Source: Bacillota bacterium
GTDB taxonomy: Bacteria; Bacillota_C; Negativicutes; JAEYSJ01
Length of the DNA stretch: 64,000 nt
Assembly (NCBI GenBank): GCA_023434855.1
Contig: JAEYSJ010000399.1
Location: forward strand, 7,154-71,153
Direction of reading: 5' to 3'
The notes beneath the pieces were generated by a model. That model did not search any database. It was given only the letters and a program-made list of their open reading frames with translations, and was not told where the DNA came from. Both the position numbers and the translations under genes were made by a program. Below, in pieces: positions 19,489 to 27,806 of this stretch; position 1 is the first letter of the stretch, and every line of letters begins with the position of its first letter.

Positions 19489-20556
19489 CTATTGGTGATT
19501 GTTTTCCATAATAATCTCAGCTAACACGTTACCCAACATTTCCATGCTCCGTTCAGCTTCCTCGACACTGTTTTCCTGACAACCAACTTCCAGTAAAAGA
19601 GCCCGCGGGTGCAAATGCTGGTTGTAACGCCATTCTACCAATTGTATTCCACGCGAAAGACCAGGGTAATGCTGATTTAATTTGGCGTCAATTAGCTTGG
19701 CAAAAGCATGATTCTGCTGCCAATGGGGCTGCACCAAATCTTGCTGCCCGGTTGCCACCACTAAGGTAATTCTTGCAGCCTCTATACCATTTACCGTAGC
19801 AGTGGAATTTTCCCGTTTATCCGCATCCCGGTGTATATCAAACAACATTTGAATAGACGGATAATCAGTCAGCATATTTCTAGCAGTTATTTCAGATGGC
19901 CCATAAGCTTTCATAAAGCTGGGATAGTCGTGAATATTGGTACTATGTACAGATTTAATCCCATTTTTCTCCAATTGTTTCACCAGCGCTGCTCCCACTT
20001 CTACTATGTCGCCACGTTGGCCGCCGGGTTTATGCGACACTCCTGATGTCGGGATAAAAGATTCGGCAGTATGAGTATGGTAAATGCCGACCAATGGTTT
20101 TCCACCATCCAATAGACCAATGTTTTCAAATTTGGGGAAGTTTGGCAGACTCATTGCATTTACAGTGGGAGTACCTGTTTTTAATGCAGCAAGAAATGGA
20201 ATTTCCGAGCTAATTAGGGTACGGATATCTTTAATATCTACGTTAGCTAATAATAGTACTGCACCGCGTAAAACATTTTGTGCATTAAGTTCTGTAGTAA
20301 CTTTTACAACTTGTTGCTTCCCAGTTGTGTTTTCTAATCCCGGAATACCAAAGAAGAGAATATCGCGCCATTTAGGCCACCCAAAATGCAGATAATATCC
20401 CTGTTGCGGCGTTATACCTGCATTGACTGGTACGGAAGCCTTAGACATTGTAATATAGATCCCGGAAACTATAAGGCAAAGTAATAGAATAATAATCCCG
20501 GTATAAACTCTACGTTTTCTTTTATAATTTTTCCATCGCTGCCGCCTTGTTACCAT
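19489..20556 (-). CDS. spoIIP: Stage II sporulation protein P
   Basis: SpoIIP is the peptidoglycan endopeptidase/amidase of the DMP engulfment complex, anchored in the septal membrane. The 355-residue protein has one N-terminal membrane segment (about residues 18-36) and the family domain with likely metal ligands in GIYHTHTAES, DIHRDADKR and LLEVGCQENS. It is somewhat shorter than the Bacillus protein in its N-terminal linker. ATG 20556 has GGAGG. The nearby spoIIP-lepA-hemW order supports the call. Confidence 0.94.
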   Translation of the reverse strand: MVTRRQRWKNYKRKRRVYTGIIILLLCLIVSGIYITMSKASVPVNAGITPQQGYYLHFGWPKWRDILFFGIPGLENTTGKQQVVKVTTELNAQNVLRGAVLLLANVDIKDIRTLISSEIPFLAALKTGTPTVNAMSLPNFPKFENIGLLDGGKPLVGIYHTHTAESFIPTSGVSHKPGGQRGDIVEVGAALVKQLEKNGIKSVHSTNIHDYPSFMKAYGPSEITARNMLTDYPSIQMLFDIHRDADKRENSTATVNGIEAARITLVVATGQQDLVQPHWQQNHAFAKLIDAKLNQHYPGLSRGIQLVEWRYNQHLHPRALLLEVGCQENSVEEAERSMEMLGNVLAEIIMENNHQ

Positions 20557-20644
20557 TGCTGCCTCCTGTAGGGCACTGTAAATTTACCCTGTATTTGTTT
20601 ACATACAATGTATATGCCTGGCAGCAACATGATATTACAACATA

Positions 20645-20683
20645 AAAAACCTACCTCACATAAACTAATGAGGTAGGTTTTTC
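20645..20683 (-). terminator. Terminator after the aldolase gene
   Basis: AAAACCTACCTCA and TGAGGTAGGTTTTT form a 13-bp stem with T-runs on either strand. It lies 16 bases after the aldolase stop. Confidence 0.9.
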
Positions 20684-20698
20684 CAACAATACTTTGTA

Positions 20699-21535
20699 CT
20701 ATATAGCTTTTGATATACAGTCGAAATGCAGCATATATCGACGAACTGATTCTTTCACACCTTTTTTGACACCTAACATTAAGTGAATATAGTTGGCTGC
20801 AGGGTTTTTAGCCAGTTCAGCTTTAAGTTTTTCGCCGGCGGCCAAAGATGTATCTGTAGGAACATTAATTTTTGCTATACCTGCCAGGATAGAACTACGG
20901 TAATCATCCTGGCTGAGTTTAGAGCCGCCGTGCATTACCAGTGGTACATTGATAGTGGTATTTAGCTCTCCCAACTTTATAAAATCAACTTTCTTTTCAC
21001 CATTGCCACCGTGATTGCGAACAGCCACAGCTAATGCATCAACCTTCGTTTTATCAACAAACTCTGCGGCCATATCAGGCTTTACAATATTCTTTTCCTG
21101 TACATCATTATCATAACAACCAACATAGCCCAATTCCCCCTCGACGGAAACACCGAGAGAATGGGCTATGCGTGTAACTTCTTTTGTACGTTTTAAATTT
21201 TCGGTAAACGGTAAAGCAGACCCGTCATACATTACAGAGGTAAATCCCCAGCGAATTGCTCTAACCACCCCTTCATAAGTATGGCCATGATCCAGATGTA
21301 AAGCCACAGGCACAGATGATTTCTGGGCAGCGCGTATCATAGCCGCACTCAATGTATCAACATCCACAAATTTAAATAAACGCTCAGCAATTCCTAATAC
21401 CAAGGGAGTTTTTAATTCTTCTGCAACTTCAACAACAGCTCCTAACGTCTCAAAATTAAATACATTAAATCCTCCAACTGCATACTTACGTTTCCGTGCA
21501 TCCTGAAGTAGTTCTCTCATCGTTACTAGAGCCAA
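20699..21535 (-). CDS. fba: Class II fructose/ketose-bisphosphate aldolase family protein, divergent
   Basis: The 278-residue TIM-barrel protein matches class II aldolases. MALVTMRELLQDA, the zinc motif HLDHGHTYE (about residue 80) and SVEGELGYVG are present. The later metal and phosphate loops deviate: AVAVRNHGGN replaces the usual A-x-G-x-x-HG-x-Y, HGGSKLS replaces HGGSG, and KINVPTD replaces KIN(V/I)-N/G-TD. It may use another bisphosphate sugar. The start is TTG at 21535, with AAGGAGG at the right distance and family-like N-terminus. It stands alone between terminators. Confidence 0.85.
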   Translation of the reverse strand: MALVTMRELLQDARKRKYAVGGFNVFNFETLGAVVEVAEELKTPLVLGIAERLFKFVDVDTLSAAMIRAAQKSSVPVALHLDHGHTYEGVVRAIRWGFTSVMYDGSALPFTENLKRTKEVTRIAHSLGVSVEGELGYVGCYDNDVQEKNIVKPDMAAEFVDKTKVDALAVAVRNHGGNGEKKVDFIKLGELNTTINVPLVMHGGSKLSQDDYRSSILAGIAKINVPTDTSLAAGEKLKAELAKNPAANYIHLMLGVKKGVKESVRRYMLHFDCISKAI

Positions 21536-21629
21536 GGTTGAATTCCTCCTTATTATTAATTGTTAAATTCTGTGAGGTTCGTTATTATATATTCTGAATC
21601 ATCTAAAAAAAACCTGCAAAGATTATTGC

Positions 21630-21662
21630 AAAAATTTTAAAAATTACATTTTTAAAATTTTT
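21630..21662. repeat. Perfect all-A/T palindrome upstream of the aldolase gene
   Basis: AAAAATTTTAAAAAT, TAC, ATTTTTAAAATTTTT: 15-bp perfect arms. It lies about 95 bases upstream of the aldolase start and after the rplT terminator. It could be an operator or a curved DNA element. Confidence 0.6.
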
Positions 21663-21701
21663 ATGCTAGGCTAGTTATTTCCATTATTCATTAAACTATA
21701 C

Positions 21702-21735
21702 AAAAAAATTCCAGACATATTGTCTGGAATTTTCT
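21702..21735 (-). terminator. Terminator after rplT
   Basis: AAAATTCCAGACA and TGTCTGGAATTTT form the stem. It ends the infC-rpmI-rplT operon about 85 bases after the stop. Confidence 0.85.
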
Positions 21736-21820
21736 TATATTAAATTTTATTGCTTTTTAAGTTAACAGAAAATCAGCTTTAATTTCTTCATAGCTTAGCT
21801 AAATTTTTGATTGTTCTTAT

Positions 21821-22177
21821 TTAATTAAGTTGCTCTTTCGCGGTATCTACTAACTTACCAAAAGTAGTCATATCGTTTATCGCCAAATCAGCCAGCATTT
21901 TGCGGTTTACATCTACACCGGCCTTTTTTAGGCCGTTGATCAATTGACTGTAAGATATGCCGTTGATGCGGGCAGCAGCGTTAATTCTGGCAATCCATAG
22001 TTTACGGAATTCTCCCTTTTTGGCCCTACGGTCACGGCGGGCATAATAGAGAGCTTTCATTACTGTTTCATTGGCCTTTTTAAATAACTTACTCTTGGCA
22101 CCTCTATAGCCTTTGGCTAATTTAAGAATTTTTTTATGACGTCTATGTGCAGTCACGCCTTTTTTAACTCTTGGCAT
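21821..22177 (-). CDS. rplT: 50S ribosomal protein L20
   Basis: The 118-residue protein is full length, with the basic N-terminal arm ([20 protein letters not shown]) and the conserved [21 protein letters not shown]20 is an early 50S assembly protein and represses its own operon by binding the infC leader in Firmicutes. It lies 128 bases after rpmI. Confidence 0.98.
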   Translation of the reverse strand: MPRVKKGVTAHRRHKKILKLAKGYRGAKSKLFKKANETVMKALYYARRDRRAKKGEFRKLWIARINAAARINGISYSQLINGLKKAGVDVNRKMLADLAINDMTTFGKLVDTAKEQLN

Positions 22178-22305
22178 GGTTGGTTCCCCCTATCAAAATA
22201 TTGTTTAAGAGTCTGGTCAAAGTGCAGCTCTAAATTAACCTTAGATTAGCATTTTACCGTCCTCTCCGGAAAAATAAAATTGTATGCATTTGAAACATAC
22301 TTAAT

Positions 22306-22503
22306 TTAAGCGTAAGGAAGCATTCTCGCAACGCGTTCATGGTCGGATTTGCTAACAAGTCCGGCTTTACGCAGATTGCGTTTACGGGCTGGTGCCTTTT
22401 TCTCCAAGATATGGCTTTTGAAAGCCTTAGAGCGTTTAAATTCCCCAGTACCAGTTACTTTAAACCGTTTAGCTGCGGCTTTACGAGTCTTAATTTTAGG
22501 CAT
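22306..22503 (-). CDS. rpmI: 50S ribosomal protein L35
   Basis: This is a 65-residue basic protein with the family start [20 protein letters not shown] and the [15 protein letters not shown] block. It sits 15 bases after infC in the usual infC-rpmI-rplT order. Confidence 0.98.
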   Translation of the reverse strand: MPKIKTRKAAAKRFKVTGTGEFKRSKAFKSHILEKKAPARKRNLRKAGLVSKSDHERVARMLPYA

Positions 22504-22518
22504 TATTGTGTCCCCCTC

Positions 22519-23037
22519 TTAGTTGTGTTGCTTGGCTGCCAAAATCATTATCATATTTTTTCCTTCAAGCTTTGGCTCGCGTTCAATAATTATACTATCT
22601 TTAAGCGTAACGGCCATTTTAGTCAGAACTTCTTTTCCTAATTCAGGATGAGAAAGCTCACGTCCGCGAAACATTATTGTTACCTTAACTTTATCGCCAT
22701 CCTCTAAAAACCGCTGAACGTTTTTTAGTTTGACATTAAAGTCATGGTCCTCAATATTAGGACGAAGCTTCACTTCTTTAACCGTAACGACCTTCTGCTT
22801 CTTCTTAGCTTCTTTATCACGCTTTTGCTGTTCGTATTTGAACTTACCGAAATCCATAATACGACAAACAGGCGGTTTGGCCGTTGGCGCCACTTCAACC
22901 AGGTCAAGCTGCTGCTCAGCGGCTAAACGCAATGCATCACGAAGCTGCATAATTCCTAACTGTTCACCGGTACTACTGGTTACCCGGACTTCTCTCGCCC
23001 GGATTTCCTCGTTAATCTTTAACGTTTCTTTGCTAAT
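22519..23037 (-). CDS. infC: Translation initiation factor IF-3, ATT (AUU) start codon
   Basis: The 172-residue factor prevents subunit joining and checks start-codon pairing. The N-domain begins ISKETLKINEEIRAREVRV and the C-domain contains DFNVKLKNVQRFLEDGDKVK and FRGRELSHPELG. The first ATG (22950) would delete 29 conserved residues. The real start is ATT at 23037, with AGGAGG 8-9 bases upstream. AUU starts let IF-3 discriminate against its own mRNA, a known autoregulation. Confidence 0.96.
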   Translation of the reverse strand: MSKETLKINEEIRAREVRVTSSTGEQLGIMQLRDALRLAAEQQLDLVEVAPTAKPPVCRIMDFGKFKYEQQKRDKEAKKKQKVVTVKEVKLRPNIEDHDFNVKLKNVQRFLEDGDKVKVTIMFRGRELSHPELGKEVLTKMAVTLKDSIIIEREPKLEGKNMIMILAAKQHN

Positions 23038-23044
23038 CGCTGTA

Positions 23045-23236
23045 CACCTCCTAATAATTTAAAAATAAGTCAAGTAAGAAATATAAAAGCGGGTGGAATT
23101 AACCACCCGCACCAATTCAGCATAATAATAAAAATAATGCTCAAAGTATCGAACCTTACGAACTGTACAATAGACGTTGTAAGGTGAGAAGCGGATGGCC
23201 TCTACTTAAAATATCCTTATTTGTATGTACTTTGTA
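23045..23236 (-). promoter_or_regulatory. Probable L20-type leader with attenuator, infC operon
   Basis: Downstream of the promoter the RNA holds a CTTAC/GTAAG helix (CCTTACAACG pairing with CGTAAGG, about 23147-23182). It then has a GC-rich hairpin GCGGGTGG/CCACCCGC followed by TTTTATATTT (about 23079-23112), a terminator placed before the infC ribosome site. This is the layout of L20-controlled infC leaders in low-G+C Firmicutes. The Rfam family was not tested. Confidence 0.65.
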
Positions 23237-23237
23237 C

Positions 23238-23266
23238 ATCTTAGCATCTAATTTCAACAAAGTCAA
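23238..23266 (-). promoter_or_regulatory. Sigma-A promoter of infC-rpmI-rplT
   Basis: TTGACT (23266-23261), 17 bases, TAAGAT (23243-23238). It directly abuts the outer arm of the nested repeat at 23269. Confidence 0.75.
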
Positions 23267-23268
23267 GT

Positions 23269-23550
23269 CTAGGAGTTTGTTGAAAAAGTCATTTTGGTGC
23301 AAACCCGTCCACAATATATCTACATTTATCTAACGATAAACCCTATATTAAAGGCTGTTACAAAATACCCGTCTCTGTCGTTAGGCCTTTCAGTAGTAAC
23401 CAGATGTGCCTTTGCTGTGCGGTTTCCCGGGCGTTTAACATCAGGGTATTTTATAACAGTTTTAAAAAATATTAAGGAAAGTGTGTTTTTTGAAACACAC
23501 TCTATTGTGGACATTTCGGATGATTCAAGGGTTTTGCAACAACCTCCTAG
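23269..23550. repeat. Outer inverted repeat enclosing family B copy 2
   Basis: CTAGGAGTTTGTTGAAAA at the left pairs with the reverse complement of TTTTGCAACAACCTCCTAG at the right. Family B copy 2 lies inside, so this looks like one mobile palindrome inserted in another. Confidence 0.6.
23352..23501. repeat. Composite palindromic repeat, family B copy 2 (thrS-infC gap)
   Basis: This is a reverse-complement homologue of 14227-14379: AGGCTGTTACAAAATACCC at the left, GGGTATTTTATAACAG further right, then the small hairpin AGTGTGTTTTTTGAAACACA. Much of the interior (TGTTAAA, CCGCACAG) is shared as well. Confidence 0.85.
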
Positions 23551-23560
23551 TTCAAAAACA

Positions 23561-25471
23561 TTATTTTTTTGCTACTATCTCTTCAAGAACATTGGTGATA
23601 AACTCTTCAATATTTCTGGTTCCGATATCGCCCTGCCCACGTTTGCGTACTGCCACACTCTGGGTTTCTACTTCTTTATCTCCCACAACTAAGATATATG
23701 GAACTTTTTCCAGTTGACCTTCCCGGATTTTATAGCCAATTTTTTCATTACGATCATCGACTTCTACCCGAATATCCTTGTCTCTCATAAGTTTTGCTAT
23801 ATCCTGAGCATAAACAGCGTGCCGGCTGGTTATTGGCAATAATTTAACTTGCATCGGCGCCAGCCAAATAGGAAAAGCTCCGGCATAGTGTTCGATCAGA
23901 ATACCAATAAATCTTTCCAGGCTGCCATATGCTACACGGTGAATCATTACCGGCCGATGACGCTGGCCGTCTTCGCCAACATAAGTAAGATCAAATTTTT
24001 CCGGCATCAGCATATCGAGCTGAATTGTACCGCATTGCCAGGTACGCCCGATAGAATCCTTCAGGTGAAAATCTATTTTGGGTCCATAAAAAGCTCCGTC
24101 CCCCTCATTGATTATATATTCCATACCGCGGTCATCCAAAGCTTCCTTCAAGGCCGTAGTTGCGGTTTCCCAGATTTCATCAGAGCCCATAGCCTTTTCC
24201 GGTCTGGTACTCAATTCTGCGTGATAAGATAATCCAAAAGCGCTGTATACTGTATCAAACAAATCAATGACGCCCTGGATTTCTTTTTTGATTTGTGCAG
24301 GCAGCATAAATATATGAGCGTCATCCTGAGTAAAACTCCTTACCCGCATCAATCCGTGCAGTGCTCCCGAAAGCTCATGGCGGTGTACTAACCCCAATTC
24401 CGCCGTTCTCAGCGGCAAATCACGGTAGCTATGATGCTGTGTGCGATATACTAGAATTCCTCCGGGACAATTCATAGGCTTAACCGCATATCCTTCATCA
24501 TCAATTGTAGTAAAATACATGTTTTCGCGATAATGATCCCAATGTCCTGATTGCTGCCAAAGCCGCTGATGCAGAATAATCGGTGTCTTGATTTCTTGAT
24601 AGCCATATTTTATATGTAATTTACGCCAAAAAGCTTCCAATTCATTACGGATAACCATGCCTTTCGGATGGAAGAACGGAAAACCGGGCCCCTCTTCCTG
24701 AATACTGAATAAATCCAATTCACGGCCAAGTTTGCGGTGATCACGTTTTGCCGCTTCCTCAAGCATATTAAGGTAAGCATCCAAATCAGCTTTCTTTTCA
24801 AAAGCAGTGCCATATATGCGCTGCAGCATCTTGCGTTTTTCGTCTCCACGCCAGTAGGCTCCGGCCAAACTCTGAAGTTTAATCGCTTTGACCTTACCAG
24901 TAGAAACAACATGCGGCCCTGCACATAAATCAACAAAATCTCCCTGCCTATATAAAGAAATGGCAACATTATTGGGTAAATCGTTAATAAGCTCCAGTTT
25001 ATAAGTTGCCCCTTGGTTTCTGAATATTTCTATAGCTTCCTTTCGACCAACCTCAAAACGCTCAATCGGCAGGTCTTCTTTAACTATTTTTTCCATCTCG
25101 CTTTGTATTTTATCCAGATCTTCAGGCGTAAAAGTATGCGCAGTGTCAAAGTCATAGTAAAATCCATTGGCAATTGCCGGCCCAATTCCCAGCTTTACAT
25201 CCCCATATAACCGTTTTACTGCCTGGGCTAAAATATGTGAAGCACTATGACGTAAAGCTTCTTTACCCTCATTATCTTCAAAAGTAAAAAATTCAACGTG
25301 AGCATCTTGCTCCAGTTTATGGTTTAAATCCACTATTTGACCATCAACTTTGGCAACCAAAGCATTTTTGGCCAAACTGCGGCTAATAGATTCAGCCAGT
25401 TTCACCATGGTAGTGCCTTGTTCAATCTCACGCGAAGCTCCATTTTTTAATATAACATTTACATTACTCAT
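23561..25471 (-). CDS. thrS: Threonyl-tRNA synthetase
   Basis: The 636-residue class II synthetase has an N-terminal TGS domain and the editing domain (HSASHILAQAVKRLYG). The catalytic core follows, with MNCPGG (zinc Cys), RHELSGALHGLMRVR (motif 2 region) and motif 3, and then the anticodon-binding domain. ATG 25471 has GGAGG; the longer frame to 25570 runs into the T-box. A T-box leader upstream places expression under uncharged tRNA-Thr control. Confidence 0.98.
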   Translation of the reverse strand: MSNVNVILKNGASREIEQGTTMVKLAESISRSLAKNALVAKVDGQIVDLNHKLEQDAHVEFFTFEDNEGKEALRHSASHILAQAVKRLYGDVKLGIGPAIANGFYYDFDTAHTFTPEDLDKIQSEMEKIVKEDLPIERFEVGRKEAIEIFRNQGATYKLELINDLPNNVAISLYRQGDFVDLCAGPHVVSTGKVKAIKLQSLAGAYWRGDEKRKMLQRIYGTAFEKKADLDAYLNMLEEAAKRDHRKLGRELDLFSIQEEGPGFPFFHPKGMVIRNELEAFWRKLHIKYGYQEIKTPIILHQRLWQQSGHWDHYRENMYFTTIDDEGYAVKPMNCPGGILVYRTQHHSYRDLPLRTAELGLVHRHELSGALHGLMRVRSFTQDDAHIFMLPAQIKKEIQGVIDLFDTVYSAFGLSYHAELSTRPEKAMGSDEIWETATTALKEALDDRGMEYIINEGDGAFYGPKIDFHLKDSIGRTWQCGTIQLDMLMPEKFDLTYVGEDGQRHRPVMIHRVAYGSLERFIGILIEHYAGAFPIWLAPMQVKLLPITSRHAVYAQDIAKLMRDKDIRVEVDDRNEKIGYKIREGQLEKVPYILVVGDKEVETQSVAVRKRGQGDIGTRNIEEFITNVLEEIVAKK

Positions 25472-25499
25472 TTTAGCGTCCTCCCTGAAAAATATTATC

Positions 25500-25745
25500 A
25501 AAAACAAATAAACTCTCATCCCTGGAATAGGGACGAGAGTTGTTACCCGCGGTTCCACCCTGATTGGCATTTGCCCGGCTTATATTATTTGATAACGGAA
25601 ATAATCCCGGCAAGGCTTACTGCTGTTCAGCCCAACAGTTTAGAGGTGGTAATGATAAGTTTGCGTAAGATGCTTTCAGCCTATGGCATCATTTCTCTGA
25701 AACGCCTAAACACCTATCATCATGTCCTCTGCATCACTTTTAACT
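25500..25745 (-). promoter_or_regulatory. T-box riboswitch (threonine) before thrS
   Basis: The T-box sequence AGGGTGGAACCGCGGG is at 25561-25546. A terminator hairpin AACTCTCGTCCC...GGGATGAGAGTT (25541-25511) follows with T-rich tail. Stem I is closed by AGAGG/CCTCT. The likely specifier is ACC (Thr) at 25650-25648 in CATTACCACC. Binding of uncharged tRNA-Thr would favour antitermination. Confidence 0.93.
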
Positions 25746-25804
25746 ATAGGTAAATATTATAAAATATAATACACAATTTTTATACTGTTGTCAATTAGTT
25801 TATG

Positions 25805-26713
25805 TCACTTAGGCAGATAACCGCCCAAATATTCAGCATTGCAAATATCGCACCCAGGGCAGATAACAACCCGGCCATCAAAGATACTTTTAATAGTTTC
25901 CATGACATCCTGAAGCTTTGGCGGATTGGCACTATGCAGCATCACATTATATGGTGCAATAGTAATTAGCGCGGTAATTAAGAGATCTTCATAATTAATT
26001 TCGTCAGCACCCTGAGTTGCAAAGTTTTCCAAATACTGATTATTTATCGTTTTACCGAAAGAATCAAGAATTTTAAAGTTACCGTTATTGCTCATGACAA
26101 CATGCACTTCTTCTACCTTTGGTTCCTGGACTTCAACAAAATAACGCAAAACACGAATAAACTCTTTATACTCAAGTTCCATCATAAAATCATCTACCGC
26201 TTTGTCCACCACCTGAATCAATTGTTCGCGGTAATCCTTGAGGCGAAAGTTTATAAACCCTTCTACAACCAATTCATGGTGATTATCCAAATAATCAAGC
26301 AGTTTTGCTAATATTTGATTACGGCGTTCATTCAAACTAAAATTCGGAAAAAGTCCGTTATTGTCTTTTAGCATTTTCAAAGTGTTGTTATAAACAATGC
26401 TACGTTCTTCTTCGTTAAAATAATAGTAATTACGCTCAATTATTTTGCCTATAATTATTTTCTCTTCATCCGAGACAATAATTTCCGCTAATATTTTTGC
26501 GACATAGTGTTTTAATAAGTTTTTGATTCTTTCATAATTGCGAAAAGAAAGTTCTCCTTCAATTATATTACACCCAAGAAAAGTGTAGTTTCCGCGATAT
26601 ATTTCATCAATTGCCACACAAAACCCTTCCTGGCTTAGTGTAACGCAATCTTTTTGCAATCTAGCCCGTATCTCATCCGTTGTTCCGGTGAGACCTACAG
26701 AAAGTAATTTCAA
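25805..26713 (-). CDS. ytxC: Sporulation-associated protein YtxC
   Basis: The roughly 302-residue protein matches YtxC in its position directly upstream of thrS, as in Bacillus, and in its general makeup. It is a mostly helical, charged protein with blocks such as EEERSIVYNNTLKML, EGFINFRLKDYREQL and the end VVICPGCDICN. Its molecular function is unknown. The frame begins with GTG at 26722, but AAGGGAG touches that codon, so TTG at 26713 (LKLLSVGLTG) is preferred. Confidence 0.8.
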   Translation of the reverse strand: MKLLSVGLTGTTDEIRARLQKDCVTLSQEGFCVAIDEIYRGNYTFLGCNIIEGELSFRNYERIKNLLKHYVAKILAEIIVSDEEKIIIGKIIERNYYYFNEEERSIVYNNTLKMLKDNNGLFPNFSLNERRNQILAKLLDYLDNHHELVVEGFINFRLKDYREQLIQVVDKAVDDFMMELEYKEFIRVLRYFVEVQEPKVEEVHVVMSNNGNFKILDSFGKTINNQYLENFATQGADEINYEDLLITALITIAPYNVMLHSANPPKLQDVMETIKSIFDGRVVICPGCDICNAEYLGGYLPK

Positions 26714-26802
26714 TGCTACCACTCCCTTCTAGCATATTATATGTTTTATAATTTAATTGCATACAAAACAAAAATATCTCAATAACATGTCTAACAAAAT
26801 TT

Positions 26803-26827
26803 AAAAAAAGCAACCTAACGGCTGCTT
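26803..26827 (-). terminator. Terminator after the GRAM-like gene
   Basis: AGCAACC/GGCTGCT form an imperfect stem. On the minus strand it is followed by TTTTTTTAAATTT and overlaps the end of the gene region. Confidence 0.6.
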
Positions 26828-26828
26828 A

Positions 26829-27206
26829 TCAATTTAATAGATTCGTTTGCCGGTTAATATCCGACAGCCAACTATTACGTCCATGGACTATAAGCTTTAA
26901 TTTACGGTCCCGGATTGTCGTTAATACTATAACATTAGGTATAATGAAAAAAGTTTTTTCCGGCTTTATTTCCTTAATATGAACAAGCGGCACTTCTTCT
27001 AGCTGCTTATGAGCTAAATCCAATAAATAACCAACAAATACCAACCGTTGATTAGTCAGATACAATGCTCCATTTAGAACCGCATCCTCGCAGTACAGAT
27101 TTGCCATACCTTTTTTTATTATTACTTCATCTTCCTCTAATGGGAAACTATACACCGCAATCGCCCCTAAGAAAAACGTTTCGTTCTTTTTTAATATATT
27201 CACCAA
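26829..27206 (-). CDS. GRAM/PH-like domain protein
   Basis: The 125-residue protein carries a GRAM-type pattern: LEEDEVIIKKGMANLY, then GALYLTNQRLVFVGY and a strand-rich end with VIVLTTIRDRKLKLIVHG. Bacterial GRAM/PH-like proteins are usually intracellular and of unknown ligand. The start is TTG at 27206 or GTG at 27203; neither has a strong ribosome site. It is divergent from the small plus-strand genes that follow. Confidence 0.65.
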   Translation of the reverse strand: MVNILKKNETFFLGAIAVYSFPLEEDEVIIKKGMANLYCEDAVLNGALYLTNQRLVFVGYLLDLAHKQLEEVPLVHIKEIKPEKTFFIIPNVIVLTTIRDRKLKLIVHGRNSWLSDINRQTNLLN

Positions 27207-27285
27207 TATGCCTATTTTCTCCTACATTATCTATGAATATGAGACATCCAAAAAGGCATAATAAACTTAGAAGGTGGTGAGGATC

Positions 27286-27414
27286 ATGGCAAAAAAAGAA
27301 AAGGTCCAAAAAAATAACCGGACTTTTCCTAATCAGGATGTATCAACTAATGTAACCAAAGATGACACATCCCTTGAAGCCACTTCCGACAAACACGTTA
27401 AGAAATCGAAATAA
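27286..27414 (+). CDS. Small polar protein, 42 residues
   Basis: ATG at 27286 follows AAGGTGGTGAGG, a strong ribosome site. The product begins MAKKEKVQKNNRTFPNQDVS, is Lys/Asn/Thr-rich and has no hydrophobic segment, as in some small acid-soluble spore proteins. I cannot place it in a family. It is 29 bases before a second small gene. Confidence 0.5.
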   Translation: MAKKEKVQKNNRTFPNQDVSTNVTKDDTSLEATSDKHVKKSK

Positions 27415-27443
27415 TCTTTTAGCTATGACGGAGGTTATTAATC

Positions 27444-27593
27444 ATGTGTCATAACAAAAATATTTCAAACAGTAAGAATGAACAAAGGAGCCCAGAAAAT
27501 TCCGTCATAGAGTTTGCCAAAGAAATTTCTCCTGGATTCAATAGTGATTCCTGCGTAGAATGTGGTTTTAAGTGCATTGAAGGAAGCGTTTAA
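27444..27593 (+). CDS. Small cysteine-rich protein, 49 residues
   Basis: ATG at 27444 follows GGAGG. The product begins MCHNKNISNSKNEQRSPENS and ends with CVECGFKCIEGSV, so Cys2, Cys37, Cys40 and Cys44 could bind a metal or form a disulfide. A terminator starts just after the stop, which supports a real gene. The family is unknown. Confidence 0.55.
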   Translation: MCHNKNISNSKNEQRSPENSVIEFAKEISPGFNSDSCVECGFKCIEGSV

Positions 27594-27595
27594 CA

Positions 27596-27624
27596 GCCGG
27601 GGCTTGACCCGGCTGTTTCTCACG
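27596..27624 (+). terminator. Terminator after the small-gene pair
   Basis: AGCCGGG and CCCGGCT form the stem, followed by GTTTCTC. The T-run is short. Confidence 0.7.
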
Positions 27625-27806
27625 GTATCAAAAAGTTATTCGAACGTCATGTTTTCTATTAAACCATCCTTTTAGAAAATTTTCTATACTCCCTTAAATT
27701 CTTAATCTGAATGCCCCAAATGGAAATATATGGATGGCATAAATTAAAAGGTTTTGTTACAATAAAATTTAAAAAAACTCGGATTCAGATTAGGAGGATA
27801 CACATA

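Noticed and set aside
23294..23717. Plus-strand ORFs across the thrS-infC gap
   Set aside because: They translate the family B repeat and the antisense of thrS; composition is not protein-like.
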